NCBI GenBank assembly: GCA_022575985.1
Contig: JAKSXM010000007.1
Location: 19,594,501-19,658,500 of the forward strand
Direction of reading: 5' to 3'
Source: Anagrus nilaparvatae
Taxonomy: Eukaryota > Arthropoda > Insecta > Hymenoptera > Mymaridae
DNA length: 64,000 nucleotides
Shown: one piece after another, positions 54,536 through 64,000 of the stretch
Layout of the letters: the number at the start of each line of letters is the position of its first letter
Numbering within the stretch: the first letter of the stretch is position 1
Notes under the pieces: generated by a model
The model's database searches: none
What the model was told of the DNA's origin: nothing
Seen by the model: only the letters and a program-made list of their open reading frames with translations
Translations under genes and position numbers: made by a program

Positions 54536-54771
54536 AATCGACCCCCGATTTTTCATTTAGATTTGACGTAATTAAAATCACCCTTTTCCCGTTTGTTCTT
54601 TTCTGATTAACTCTATCCAATTTCTAGATTAGCGCTTCTATCATTTTTGTAAATAATTCTCATTATTATTTCCAAATAAAGTATCAGGGTCAAAATAGGA
54701 GGGCATGTGTCACTTCATCTGTATATGTTTTCCTCAATTATTTAAAATTTTAAATATACGATTTTTTTCGT

Positions 54772-55474
54772 CTGGCGACATTTTTCCCAATCTTTTTTTC
54801 CCAATGACTTTTTCCCAAGGATTTTTTCCCAAAAACTTTTTTTCCCAAAAAAAAAATTCCCAATGAACCATTAATTTCCAAAAATAATTTTTTTTTCAAA
54901 TAAATTTTAATAAATTTACGTTACAAAATTTGTTATATTTACACCTTCTGCTTATCAAATATTCAATTATTTAATTAATTTAATGTTAATTTTTGATATA
55001 ATTTAAAATTTTATATGGTAACCTATGAATTCTAAATATTGAAGCACTTTTACACTCTCTACATACTCATTATATTTCAAAACAATATTATATATATTAC
55101 TTTCATTTTTTTTATTTAATAACGGTGCATTTCACTGATAAAAAATCCTCTGGAATTTCATCTAATAATAACTGAATAATTAATAATATAATTATTAATT
55201 AGCAATAATAGTTAGCAATAACAAATAATGTGATACTCATTATTAGCACACAGGTAAGAAACAATTTATCCCCACGCTTATCCCCACTTAATAAAACTTA
55301 AAATAAATTTAAATTATTAAATTTTTATGTTGGGAAATTTTTACTTTGGAAATTTTTACTTTGGAAATTATTTTTTTTGGGAAAAATAATACGTTGGAAA
55401 AAAAGGCTTTGGGAAAAATAATAGTTTGGGAAAAAATCCCGTTGGGAAAAAAAGATTGGGAAAAATGTGGCCAG
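54772..55474. mobile_element. Foldback element whose arms are TTTTTCCCAA tandem repeats
   Basis: Left end ctggcgacatttttcccaat, right end attgggaaaaatgtggccag. The left arm is a series tttttcccaatga/ctttttcccaagga/ttttttcccaaaaa; the right arm is the reverse complement series tttgggaaaaataa. About 703 bases, AT-rich spacer of about 400 bases, no ORF. Confidence 0.75.
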
Positions 55475-55559
55475 ATCGATTTTTTTTTATCAGGCCCTGG
55501 CTAAAAATTAAAGCAAAACTGAAGAAAAGGGTCTAGTTTAATACTGAGTGGTCTTTGCC

Positions 55560-55970
55560 TTTTTTTATGTTTCCATGAAATCCATCTGTAATCAAGTGAA
55601 ATGTTAATTTATACTGAAAAATCAGAAAAATTAAATATAAATTATTAAATATAAAGATCTAATTGCTAACAAACAAGTTAGTGTTTGTTTTTTCAAATAA
55701 AAAATATATTTTGCTCCTACCCTGATAATATACCATCAACTTACTAACAATCAACACACAATATTTTTAAAACAAATTTTTTGCAGACCATTTAAATTAA
55801 ACAGAAAATTTTGTTCTTAACAAATGATTTTTTTAGCAAATGTTGTGTTGTGAAACCGAGGTCATTTATAGAAGAAAGCGAAGAAGAAAAAGAAGTGCAG
55901 AAAATAAAGAATTAAAATGGAAAATAAGAAAAAATAAATTTGAATATACTGTCACAGCTGTTATTAAATG
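55560..55970. promoter_or_regulatory. Upstream region of the UXS gene
   Basis: AT-rich 5' flank and presumed 5' UTR. A short upstream ATG (55969) with a six-codon frame (stop near 55987) overlaps the coding start in another frame and might reduce initiation. No promoter element can be named. Confidence 0.3.
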
Positions 55971-55975
55971 AAATC

Positions 55976-57639
55976 ATGTTTACAATAAACAAACTAAAGC
56001 AGTTAATAATAATTTTAATAGGCACAGTGTTAGGTAAAACTTGGTTTTTTAATGATAATATTTTTTATAGTTTTAAAAATATGAAAATATAGTTCTAGGA
56101 ATTATTAGAATCATATTTCAAACAGAAAGTAATGAGCCGTCTGAAAAATACGATAAATTAACAGATGATTTATTTAATAAAATGTTCAAAAACCCAAACC
56201 ATGTTAAACCACTGTATAAAAATATTTTTTTGTCAAATAAACAGCCGAGTTTAAATAAAATTGATTTTGAAAATTTGAACAAAGTAGGTAATAAAATTTT
56301 GGAACTTGAGGAAAAATTGAAGCATTTTGAATCAAAACTTGAGAATAATGTTTACAAGAAATTTCCATCTGTTAAATTTCTTAATTATAAGCATCGAAAA
56401 AGAATATTAGTAACTGGTGGAGCTGGATTTGTGGGTTCACATCTGATTGATAGATTGTTATTAGCAGGACATGAAGTTATTGCTGTTGATAATTTTTCTA
56501 CTGGGAGAAAAAGAAATATAGAACATTGGATTGGCCATGAAAATTTTGAATTAGTACATCATGATGTCGTGCGTCCTCTATATTTAGAAGTGGATGAAAT
56601 ATATCATTTAGCTAGTCCTGCCAGTCCACCTCATTATATGATTAACCCAGTAAAAACTATAAAAACTAACACTATAGGAACCATAAATATGTTAGGTAAA
56701 TTTCAATACTTTTTTTAAATTGGTACTTAAATTAAAATGTAACAATCACTCTTAATTAAAAGGTTTAGCAAAGCGTGTTGGAGCGAAAGTATTAATTGCC
56801 AGTAGCTCAGAAGTCTATGGCGATCCTAGCGAACACCCGCAGTCGGAAACATATTGGGGTCATGTTAATCCTATTGGTGAGGGATATCAATTATTTCTGA
56901 AAAACTTTTTGCTAAACAAAGATTACAAAATAAAATATTGTTTATTTTATTGTTTAATTAATTTAGGTCCTAGAGCATGTTATGATGAAGGAAAAAGAAT
57001 AGCTGAAACATTAAGTTATGCTTATATGAGGCAGGAAGGCATATCCGTTAGGGTTGCACGGATATTCAATACATATGGTCCTCGAATGCATATGAATGAT
57101 GGAAGAGTAGTCTCAAATTTTATACTTCAAGCTTTACAAAATAATTCAATTACTATCTATGGAAGTGGAAAACAGACTAGGTCATTTCAGTATGTGTCTG
57201 ATTTAGTAGATGGGCTTGCAGCTTTGATGTCTTCCAATTATACGCAGCCAGTAAACATTGGAAATCCAGTCGAACATACTATAGAAGGTTTAAATAAATA
57301 AGAATTTAATTTCATTTGCAAAATTTAATTTCTACTTAAAATTATTATAATCAATAAATTTTTTATTTTTTAGAATTCGCAAGGATAATAAAAGATTTAG
57401 TTGGAGGTTCAAGTAAAATTATTGAGCTTGCAGCTGTTGAAGATGATCCTCAAAGGCGAAAACCAAATATTTCTAGAGCAAAGATGTATTTGAATTGGGA
57501 ACCAAAAGTCTCTTTAACAGATGGTTTAAAAAAAACTGTCGATTATTTTGCCAAAGAATTAATAAGAAATAATAACTCTTGGGAAGAAAATCACCAGATG
57601 CCATTAAAAAATGATCATGATATAATTGATCATCTTTAA
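55976..57639 (+). CDS. Uxs: UDP-glucuronate decarboxylase (UDP-xylose synthase)
   Basis: Five exons, GT-AG, in phase: 55976-56033, 56099-56695, 56763-56876, 56967-57287, 57374-57639; 451 residues. The first exon encodes a signal anchor ([20 protein letters not shown]), giving a type II Golgi/ER membrane protein, followed by a stem with a coiled-coil-like stretch ([17 protein letters not shown]). The catalytic domain is an extended short-chain dehydrogenase: [20 protein letters not shown] (NAD-binding Gly motif), [64 protein letters not shown] (catalytic Tyr-x3-Lys), [44 protein letters not shown]. It converts UDP-glucuronate to UDP-xylose, the donor for glycosaminoglycan linkers. All key residues are present; length compares with about 420-450 in animals. 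Confidence 0.95.
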
Positions 57640-57864
57640 AGAAAGTACAAAAAATTTAATAAGTGAAAAATATTTAACAAAATAATTATTTCTTTATATT
57701 TAAGAAAATAAAATAATTCAAAAGAAGTAAAGTAATTTATTTATTTTTTTAAAAAAAGTTCTCTGAGACGAATATTTATTAGTAAAAAATATTTTTTGAG
57801 TTATTAAAGATTTCATAGATGAAATGAAAATATAAAATGTAACTGGATTGTGTAAGCACAAACA

Positions 57865-58295
57865 AAATGCATGGAACATGTTTACTTACAGGGCTAGGTA
57901 TAATGCAAATGTTACCCAAAATTACAATACAATTCGCTGCTTTTATAATTTGTAATTATCACCATTACAAGATTTTAAGATTCTAAACTCGAACTATTCA
58001 AAGTCCCTAAATCATAATGATAATCTAAGAGAGTTACTTTTAACAGTGTACGTAACATTAGGATACAATTTGCTATTTTTATAGTTTGTATTATCACCTT
58101 TACTAGATGTTAAGACTCTAAAACTAAATTATTCTGATTCCCTTAACCTGGATTATTCTAAGTCCCATTTGACCTCCCCCCCTTAAATTGGACAAATTTG
58201 ACCACCCCCTTAAATCAGACATATTTGACCCACCCCTTAATTTTCAGATTTCCCGGGTACCCTATCCCTATATAAACATTTTCCGTGTTAAAAAA
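57865..58295 (-). repeat. G-tract repeat family, inverted copy
   Basis: gcatggaacatgtttactta at one end and cgggtaccctatccctatat at the other, with gattattctaagtcccattt, gacctccccccttaaattgg, gaccacccccttaaatcaga and gacccaccccttaat between: the complement of the G-run units seen at 41978. Three core units are visible. Confidence 0.65.
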
Positions 58296-58299
58296 AATG

Positions 58300-59715
58300 T
58301 TTATACACTGAAAAATTGCTAAAATTAGATACACATATAAAAGCGACTTTGGGAATGTTTAATTGTAACCAAAATTTATGTGATTCAACAACAAGATGAA
58401 AAAAGCTTTAGTTTTAAATGTTAAAAAGTTATCGTGTCCACTAGAACTTGAATTTTTCTCGGTATAAGCCTTGCTCTTTAATAACCATGTTGTAATTCAT
58501 TAAAATGATTTGTCTACAATAGGACATTTTTAGTAACTCTCTATATTTTGACGTAACAAATTTATAATTATTCTATTCCAAGGCACGATTTCATCTGTAT
58601 ATTGGATATATATGGTGATCGTAACTGAAAATTCATCAAACATAATTTTAGAATTATTGTAAAAATAATGCGAAAATTAATTAAAAAGGGCCTCTTATTG
58701 CAAATTTAAGGGGTTCACGCAAAGTTTGAGCATATGAATTAAACACTCAAATTTGTAACCCGCAACCCACAAAACGTATAGCGCACAAAATTTTATTATG
58801 ATTAACTTAATATAAAGGCGTACCTTTCTTTCGCGTATTGACCAAACTTTAATATAGTTCGAATATAGTTTATAATTTGTCCATTTTTATACATTTTCCC
58901 TTCGTTTTAGGAAGAAGTAAATGGTACCTTATAAATTAGTGAAGTACCCTTTATTGAAACCATTCGAATTTAATTTCCTATTTAGGAGGCCAACATCGGC
59001 ATAATTATGAAATTTCAAAGTCATAACTTCAGTCAAAACAAAAAATTTCAATTTTAACTTTGAAATTTCGCCATTTTCACACAAACCTTTCAAAAGACAC
59101 TTAAATTGGTACACCTGTGTAACATTTTCCAAGGGGTCCGAATTTTCATTTGGTCAAATGATTTTGATCAGGGAAATTTGAAATTTGTGAAAAATGAGTT
59201 TTTAAAGACCATTATTGCAAGCTGGTGCTTTAATATTGCATTTAAAAAAAAAAATTGTTTTGGACGTTGAAAATGCATGGATGCAGTTTAAAAGAAATGT
59301 TGACTACGGAATCGGATTCTACGGGACTTTTCTTATGGGTCCTCAAAAAGGAAAAAATTTTTACGATAAGATACGTGGTTGAAATAAAAAATAAGAAAAC
59401 TTGCCAGAATGTTAAGGAAAGAAACCTAGCTTACCATTTTTAGAACTTATAAATATTATATAGGTAATAAATGTTAAATTCTCATTTCTTTAAAAATTAT
59501 AGATTTTATTAATTTTCAATTTTTTAGCTAAACGTTCTTTTTAGTGTATGTAGTTAATATAGATAATGATATATTAAATTTGCATCCACCAGAGGTTACT
59601 CACAATATATTGCAAAAATTATACTTACCATTTAACATAAGTTATACCTCGATACAACAGATGTCACAGACAGTTTTGATTAATCAGTGATATATTTTAC
59701 CTGTTATTTTACCAT
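58300..59715. other. Intergenic, nothing recognised
   Basis: AT-rich; the small frames at 58929-59132 (minus) and 59255-59443 (plus) lack family features or splice context. Confidence 0.4.
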
Positions 59716-59720
59716 TGGTG

Positions 59721-59876
59721 TTAACCCATTACCGCCCAGGCACTCCAGGAAGCCCAAACGTGCCACTTGATATAAGTCAAAAAAATCATAAAATTTCATC
59801 TAGGGATGGAAAATTGGGGTCAATAGGTGTATCAATCAAGTGATACGCTTTGGCTGCCTGTGCGGTAATGGGTTAA
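59721..59876. mobile_element. piggyBac-type MITE (TTAA duplication)
   Basis: TTAA at 59721-59724 and 59873-59876. Ends cccattaccgcccaggca and tgcctgtgcggtaatggg are inverted repeats of about 18 bases with two mismatches; sub-terminal cacttgatat / atcaagtgata are also inverted. 148 bases between the TTAA copies, no ORF. Confidence 0.88.
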
Positions 59877-59879
59877 TTA

Positions 59880-62800
59880 TATGGGCTATTCATTGATCAT
59901 AAAAATATTTTTATCATATGTTGGGTTTTCAATCCAAAGAGTTTATATTTCAATCATGGTGCTATTATGTGCATAAAGCATATTTAGAAATCAGCGTAGG
60001 TCGAGGTAGGTTGCAAAGAAATTAAAATAATCCTGAGATATTTTCATTTTGGCTAAATTTATTTTAGTATACTTAAAACAGGAAAAAATTTAAATTTTGC
60101 ACCATTTTCTAGAGATACGTCCCATCATCTTAATTGAAAAAAAAAATAAAAAACAAAAAATGAAAATATGTATAATGAATATTTTTTTGATCGGTAGTAC
60201 ATCTGATATGAAGTATTTTGGCTATAGGTCCCAAACTGCATAATCTTTTTTGCGAATGATACTGCCAGATACATCAGAGATATCTTTGCGATTTTGCTTG
60301 AATAACAAACTACTTATATAGATTTCAAACAAAGAAGATTTAAAATTTAAACAATTCAAGCAAAATTCAAACAGATCAACTTAATATTTTAATGTAAGAA
60401 AAATTAAAAAAATTTTCCGAATAATTTTGTAAAACAAAAAATAGAAATTTAAGGTGGCTCACGGAGTTTATGAAAAACGAATAATATGAAGTAAAATTTA
60501 CTGGAGATGAAGATAATTAAAAAACAAACTCGATGATCCCAAAAAATACTCAGGTTCCCGATCAATTAAGAAAGAAATAAGTAACTGAAAATTTTTAAGG
60601 TTAACACCGCGTTCTTATGGGAGTTGATATTGTTTTACTTCGTACTAATTCAATAACGAATCATTTTAGATAAAATTGTACACACGTGTTATTTAACAAA
60701 AATATAAACTTTTCCAAGAAAAAAATACAATAGTTGCCGATCAAATAATAAACACATAATTTTAGTCGCGGGCCCCATTCAATAAAATATTTTGTGTTTT
60801 AAAAATTTTGTTTACACCGCAGTCATTATATAAGAAAATGCATTATTATTAATAATAAATTCTAAATATTCACATATCTACAAAATAAATAATAAAATTT
60901 AATCAATTAGTTATGCCCCCTCTGATGTCACCCTAAAATATACGGACCTAATACCGTGCGCCACCTAAGATGAAAAAAAACAAAAAATCAATCTTAAAAC
61001 GTTATCAGGTAGTTTATATTTTAAGAATAATGAAATAATAAAAAAACAAATAATTTTTCATAAAATTTTAAAAATAAACAATTTTTAAAAAAAGTAATAA
61101 ATTTAATTTAATAAAAATCATGATTTAATATAATATTTATAGTTGGAAATAAAATCTAAAAAAAATTTATTTTTTGTTTTTAAATTGTCAAATTAATTTT
61201 TATAAATTTATTATAATATTGGCTTAGTTTCAAAACCAGAAGTATTATAGGAATAGAAGTAAGGTGAATTTTAATAACAAAATAATTAATTTATATTTTA
61301 AAATATTTTATTTCATATTGTTGTATTTAACATAGGAAAATAATAATAATAATATAATAATAATAATATAAATACAGCTCAAGTTATTATAATATAGGAA
61401 TATTTTGTTTTATTTTTTAAATTAAAAATTTTCAACTATCAAGTGACTAGCCATTATAACATATTTTAAGAACTTCTTAAATAGAGCAAATTTTAAATTG
61501 AATTTTTATTTTTTGTCTATTAAATCAATTATTAAATTAAAAAATATGAAAAAATGACTGTTTTTGAATTATTAAGAGAATATTTAAACAATGAAATAAT
61601 CACAGTTCTCATTTTTATACAGAACAGTCAAATTTAATAATTTTTGAATTTTATTTAATACACAAATTGTATAAAAAAATAATTATTTTTTTAAATTCTT
61701 TCTATAATTCATTCTCATAAAATAAATCTAATTGGCAAGATTAATTTTGTTTAAAAAGAATAATTATTTACAAATTAATTACAACAATACAAATTATTTA
61801 AAAAAATTTTCATATCTTTTATTGACAAAAAGATGTTTTTTTTTATACAAATTTTTTTAAAGCTCAATATGAGCCGTTTTGATAATTTTAAGAGGTTCAT
61901 TCTTTTTTTTTTTGCTATTTAAATTCCTCTATAAAAAAATTATTATATCATTTTGAATTTTTCAATTATTATTATCTAAGCATATCCTTGTCGATTTTTT
62001 TTTAAATTAAAAAAAAAAAAACAGTGGTTGTTACAATAATTCTTTTTTTTAGTAAAAAAAATCGACAAATAAAATTGCGTTCAGGAACTTATAAATACGA
62101 GGCCGTGATTTAGCTCGTAGATTCTTTAACAAAAAAAAAACTATATAATGACGTATTTATTTATTATAAAGCTTAAATTTGTTTTTTATCCTCTTTTTTT
62201 TTGAAAAAAAAACTATTTCTATTTTACTAATGAATAAAAAATACGTATTTCTTTACATCATCATTCAATTAATTTACAAAAAGTTATATAATTTTAGATA
62301 GAGACAAGCTACCGTATAAACAAAATTTAGTGTCTTAATATTAAATATGATATAATTCTTATTTTCAGTCTCTATCGAAATGAATTTTTTAAATTTATTA
62401 AGGCACCAAAAAATTAACATTTTTTAAAGTCAATTAATTACTTTTTCATTCGCATACAAAATCATCGTCAAATATAATTTTTCCTTTTAATTTATGCAGC
62501 AAAAACAAAAAAAAATTAACATTTTTAAACAATTAATTAATTATCAGTTGTAAAAAAAAAACTTTCTTAAAAAGTGCCTTTTTTAAATTAAATGTAATTA
62601 TGTTAATATAAGCACTTTCTCAAATCCTCTTTTCTTTTTTTTTTAAACTTTCAATTTTATATGTCAAAATTTTTAGTTAATTGACAATTAATATCATACA
62701 TTTGTCAAATAAATAATTATTAACGGTAGCTCTCAAATTTTGTTTTAAAAAATAATTACAGAATCTCATTTCTTATTAAATATTTTCTTATCTTTTACTT

Positions 62801-63175
62801 AAATTACAATTTTTTTTTCCTTTTTTTAACACAAACATTTACACTCACACTCAGACACATACTTATAATTTACAAGTTTTTTCTTTTAATTATTATACTA
62901 TTTACAAATGATATTTTTTTCTTTTACTATTTACAAATTTTCTTTACTTGCTCCTCGACAAATATTTTATTGCTCATTTTTGACTACGGATATGCAATTA
63001 AAAACTTATTTTGTCAAAAAATTTTTTTAATCAAGGATCTTAATTTTTCTAATCATTAATAATAAATTAATTAAAAATTACAATTCTATAAAATTAATTA
63101 TTTACAAGAAAAAAATGGTTGGTCAAATAATTAAATTACAAAAATTTCACTAAGGTAGAAAACAAAAAAATGTTT
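59880..63175. other. Long AT-rich gene-poor stretch
   Basis: Low-complexity A/T sequence with trinucleotide-like runs (aataataataat near 61342-61370). No gene or element recognised. The part next to 63181 is probably the 3' UTR of the minus-strand gene whose last exon is at 63181-63375. Confidence 0.4.
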
Positions 63176-63180
63176 ATTTC

Positions 63181-63375
63181 TTAATAAACATAAATAGTTT
63201 TAAGTTGATCCTTTAATTCTGGTGGTATTGAACATGTTTCGATATCTTGTTTTTTCTTGACCAAACGACGCCAACGTCCACCAATATTTTTACGTATCCC
63301 TTTAGCAAAACTATTTTGCCTATCTACTTGATTGTTATTATTGTTGTTATTAACCATTCCATGTACTAATGTATC
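63181..63375 (-). CDS. Last exon of an unidentified gene (continues out of window)
   Basis: A CTGTTACAG acceptor at 63376 opens a 64-residue frame that ends in a stop at 63181: DTLVHGMVN, an Asn run, QVDRQNSFAKGIRKNIGGRW, RRLVKKKQDIETCSIPPEL, KDQLKTIYVY. The basic GRWRRLVKKK block and the tidy end IPPELKDQLKTIYVY look like a conserved C-terminus, and codon quality and the splice site support a real exon. I do not recognise the protein. Upstream exons would lie beyond 64000; none is seen between 63376 and the window end. Confidence 0.6.
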   Translation of the reverse strand, partial: DTLVHGMVNNNNNNNQVDRQNSFAKGIRKNIGGRWRRLVKKKQDIETCSIPPELKDQLKTIYVY

Positions 63376-63379
63376 CTGT

Positions 63380-64000
63380 AACAGAAAAATAAAAGATTTT
63401 ATTAGTTTTAAAAATTAATCAATAAATTGTCATTTTTTGGCCATTGAACTTATAAAAGACCATATAGGCTGCGCTTTGTTTTATGCGCATATTTTATATC
63501 CGGGAATAATCAATTTTTTTAATTTTTTACACTCTCCATGCATTTATTAAATTTGCATGTTTTAAATTATTTTTAGCTATTTCAATAAATTTTGTAATTT
63601 TTATTTCTTATCTGATTTATTTTTTTAATAAATTCAAATGAAAAATTATGCACACTGAAAAATAGTAATGCTTGAATTTTTAAGCAAATTTATTTGAATA
63701 AAATTCAATTTAAAATAACTTCAATTCTCCCTTCAAGCATTTATTTCAAAGTCTACAAATTTTTTTCGGTTTTAAAACATAAAAGACATTCAACAACGTC
63801 TAAAATAAAAAAATTACGTAAAAAAAGAAAAACCACAAAAAAAATGAACAGACGCAAGTAATACTAATTTTAACCACACTCACACACATCAATTTTTTTT
63901 TAATCAATAGTAAAAATTTATTATTAGAAATTGATGAAACAAAAAATTATCATTTATTACTGTCTATAGTTTATTTATAATTTTAGTCTACAATACTGAA
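63380..64000. other. Probable intron of the minus-strand gene
   Basis: AT-rich, no further exon recognised. A partial palindrome with cactgaaaaatagtaatgct at 63653 resembles the CACTGAAAA MITE end at 44041. Confidence 0.35.

Larger units (their letters stand above)
53490..55555. repeat. Outer inverted repeat enclosing two foldback elements
   Basis: aaactagacccttttcccga (53488 onward), then ttgatttttagccaaggctg (to about 53572), is mirrored by cagggcc...ggctaaaaattaaagc and gaaaagggtctagttta at about 55488-55543. The arms are about 70-85 bases and diverged. Between them sit the two elements described separately, which suggests repeated insertion into one older palindrome. Confidence 0.5.

Overview
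The window is AT-rich eukaryotic nuclear DNA. Protein-coding genes are split by short GT-AG introns, and the gene set (a Toll receptor of arthropod layout, an NK-like homeobox gene, Ash2, BolA, UDP-xylose synthase) together with Penelope, R1-like, copia, hAT and piggyBac-type repeats fits an arthropod, most likely an insect. I cannot fix the order; a small AT-rich hymenopteran genome would fit, but that is a guess.

Layout. 0.8-2.4 kb: a decayed C2H2 zinc-finger gene. 2.6-8.0 kb: a GC-richer block made of a broken R1-like non-LTR retrotransposon (gag with zinc knuckles, endonuclease, reverse transcriptase) followed by an antisense fragment of the same gag. 8.5-11.5 kb: a nearly intact Penelope-like element on the minus strand (reverse transcriptase, then a GIY-YIG endonuclease one frame away) with a hammerhead-like motif beyond its 3' end. 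12.2-12.9 kb: exons of a decayed zinc-finger-type gene. 14.35-19.43 kb: two inverted arms of about 0.95 kb enclosing a mosaic of host and transposon pieces (an Ufm1 exon, a copia 3' end with LTR, an exportin-1 fragment); the right arm is itself interrupted by a foldback element. 20.5 kb: a degenerate tRNA-like sequence.

21.7-25.3 kb (minus): a complete five-exon Toll receptor gene of 897 residues, all splice phases consistent. 26-30 kb: repeats, a small mariner-like MITE, an R1-like endonuclease fragment. 30.15-43.02 kb (plus): a five-exon homeobox gene of 292 residues whose two large introns hold many foldback and G-tract repeats. 43-46 kb: several palindromic MITEs and one orphan ORF. 46.1-48.8 kb (plus): Ash2, 11 exons, 578 residues. 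49.3-50.0 kb (minus): BOLA1, four exons, convergent with Ash2. 50.6-55.5 kb: a hAT element with a perfect 8-bp target duplication and nested foldback elements whose arms are themselves short tandem repeats. 56.0-57.6 kb (plus): UDP-glucuronate decarboxylase, five exons, 451 residues. 57.8-63.1 kb: gene-poor, with one piggyBac-type MITE. 63.2-63.4 kb (minus): the last exon of a gene that continues out of the window.

The genes are unrelated housekeeping, developmental and immune genes rather than a functional cluster. What stands out is the density and variety of inverted-repeat elements and the host-gene-fragment mosaic at 14-19 kb. Exon boundaries were deduced by eye from splice motifs, reading frame and family conservation; no transcript evidence was available.
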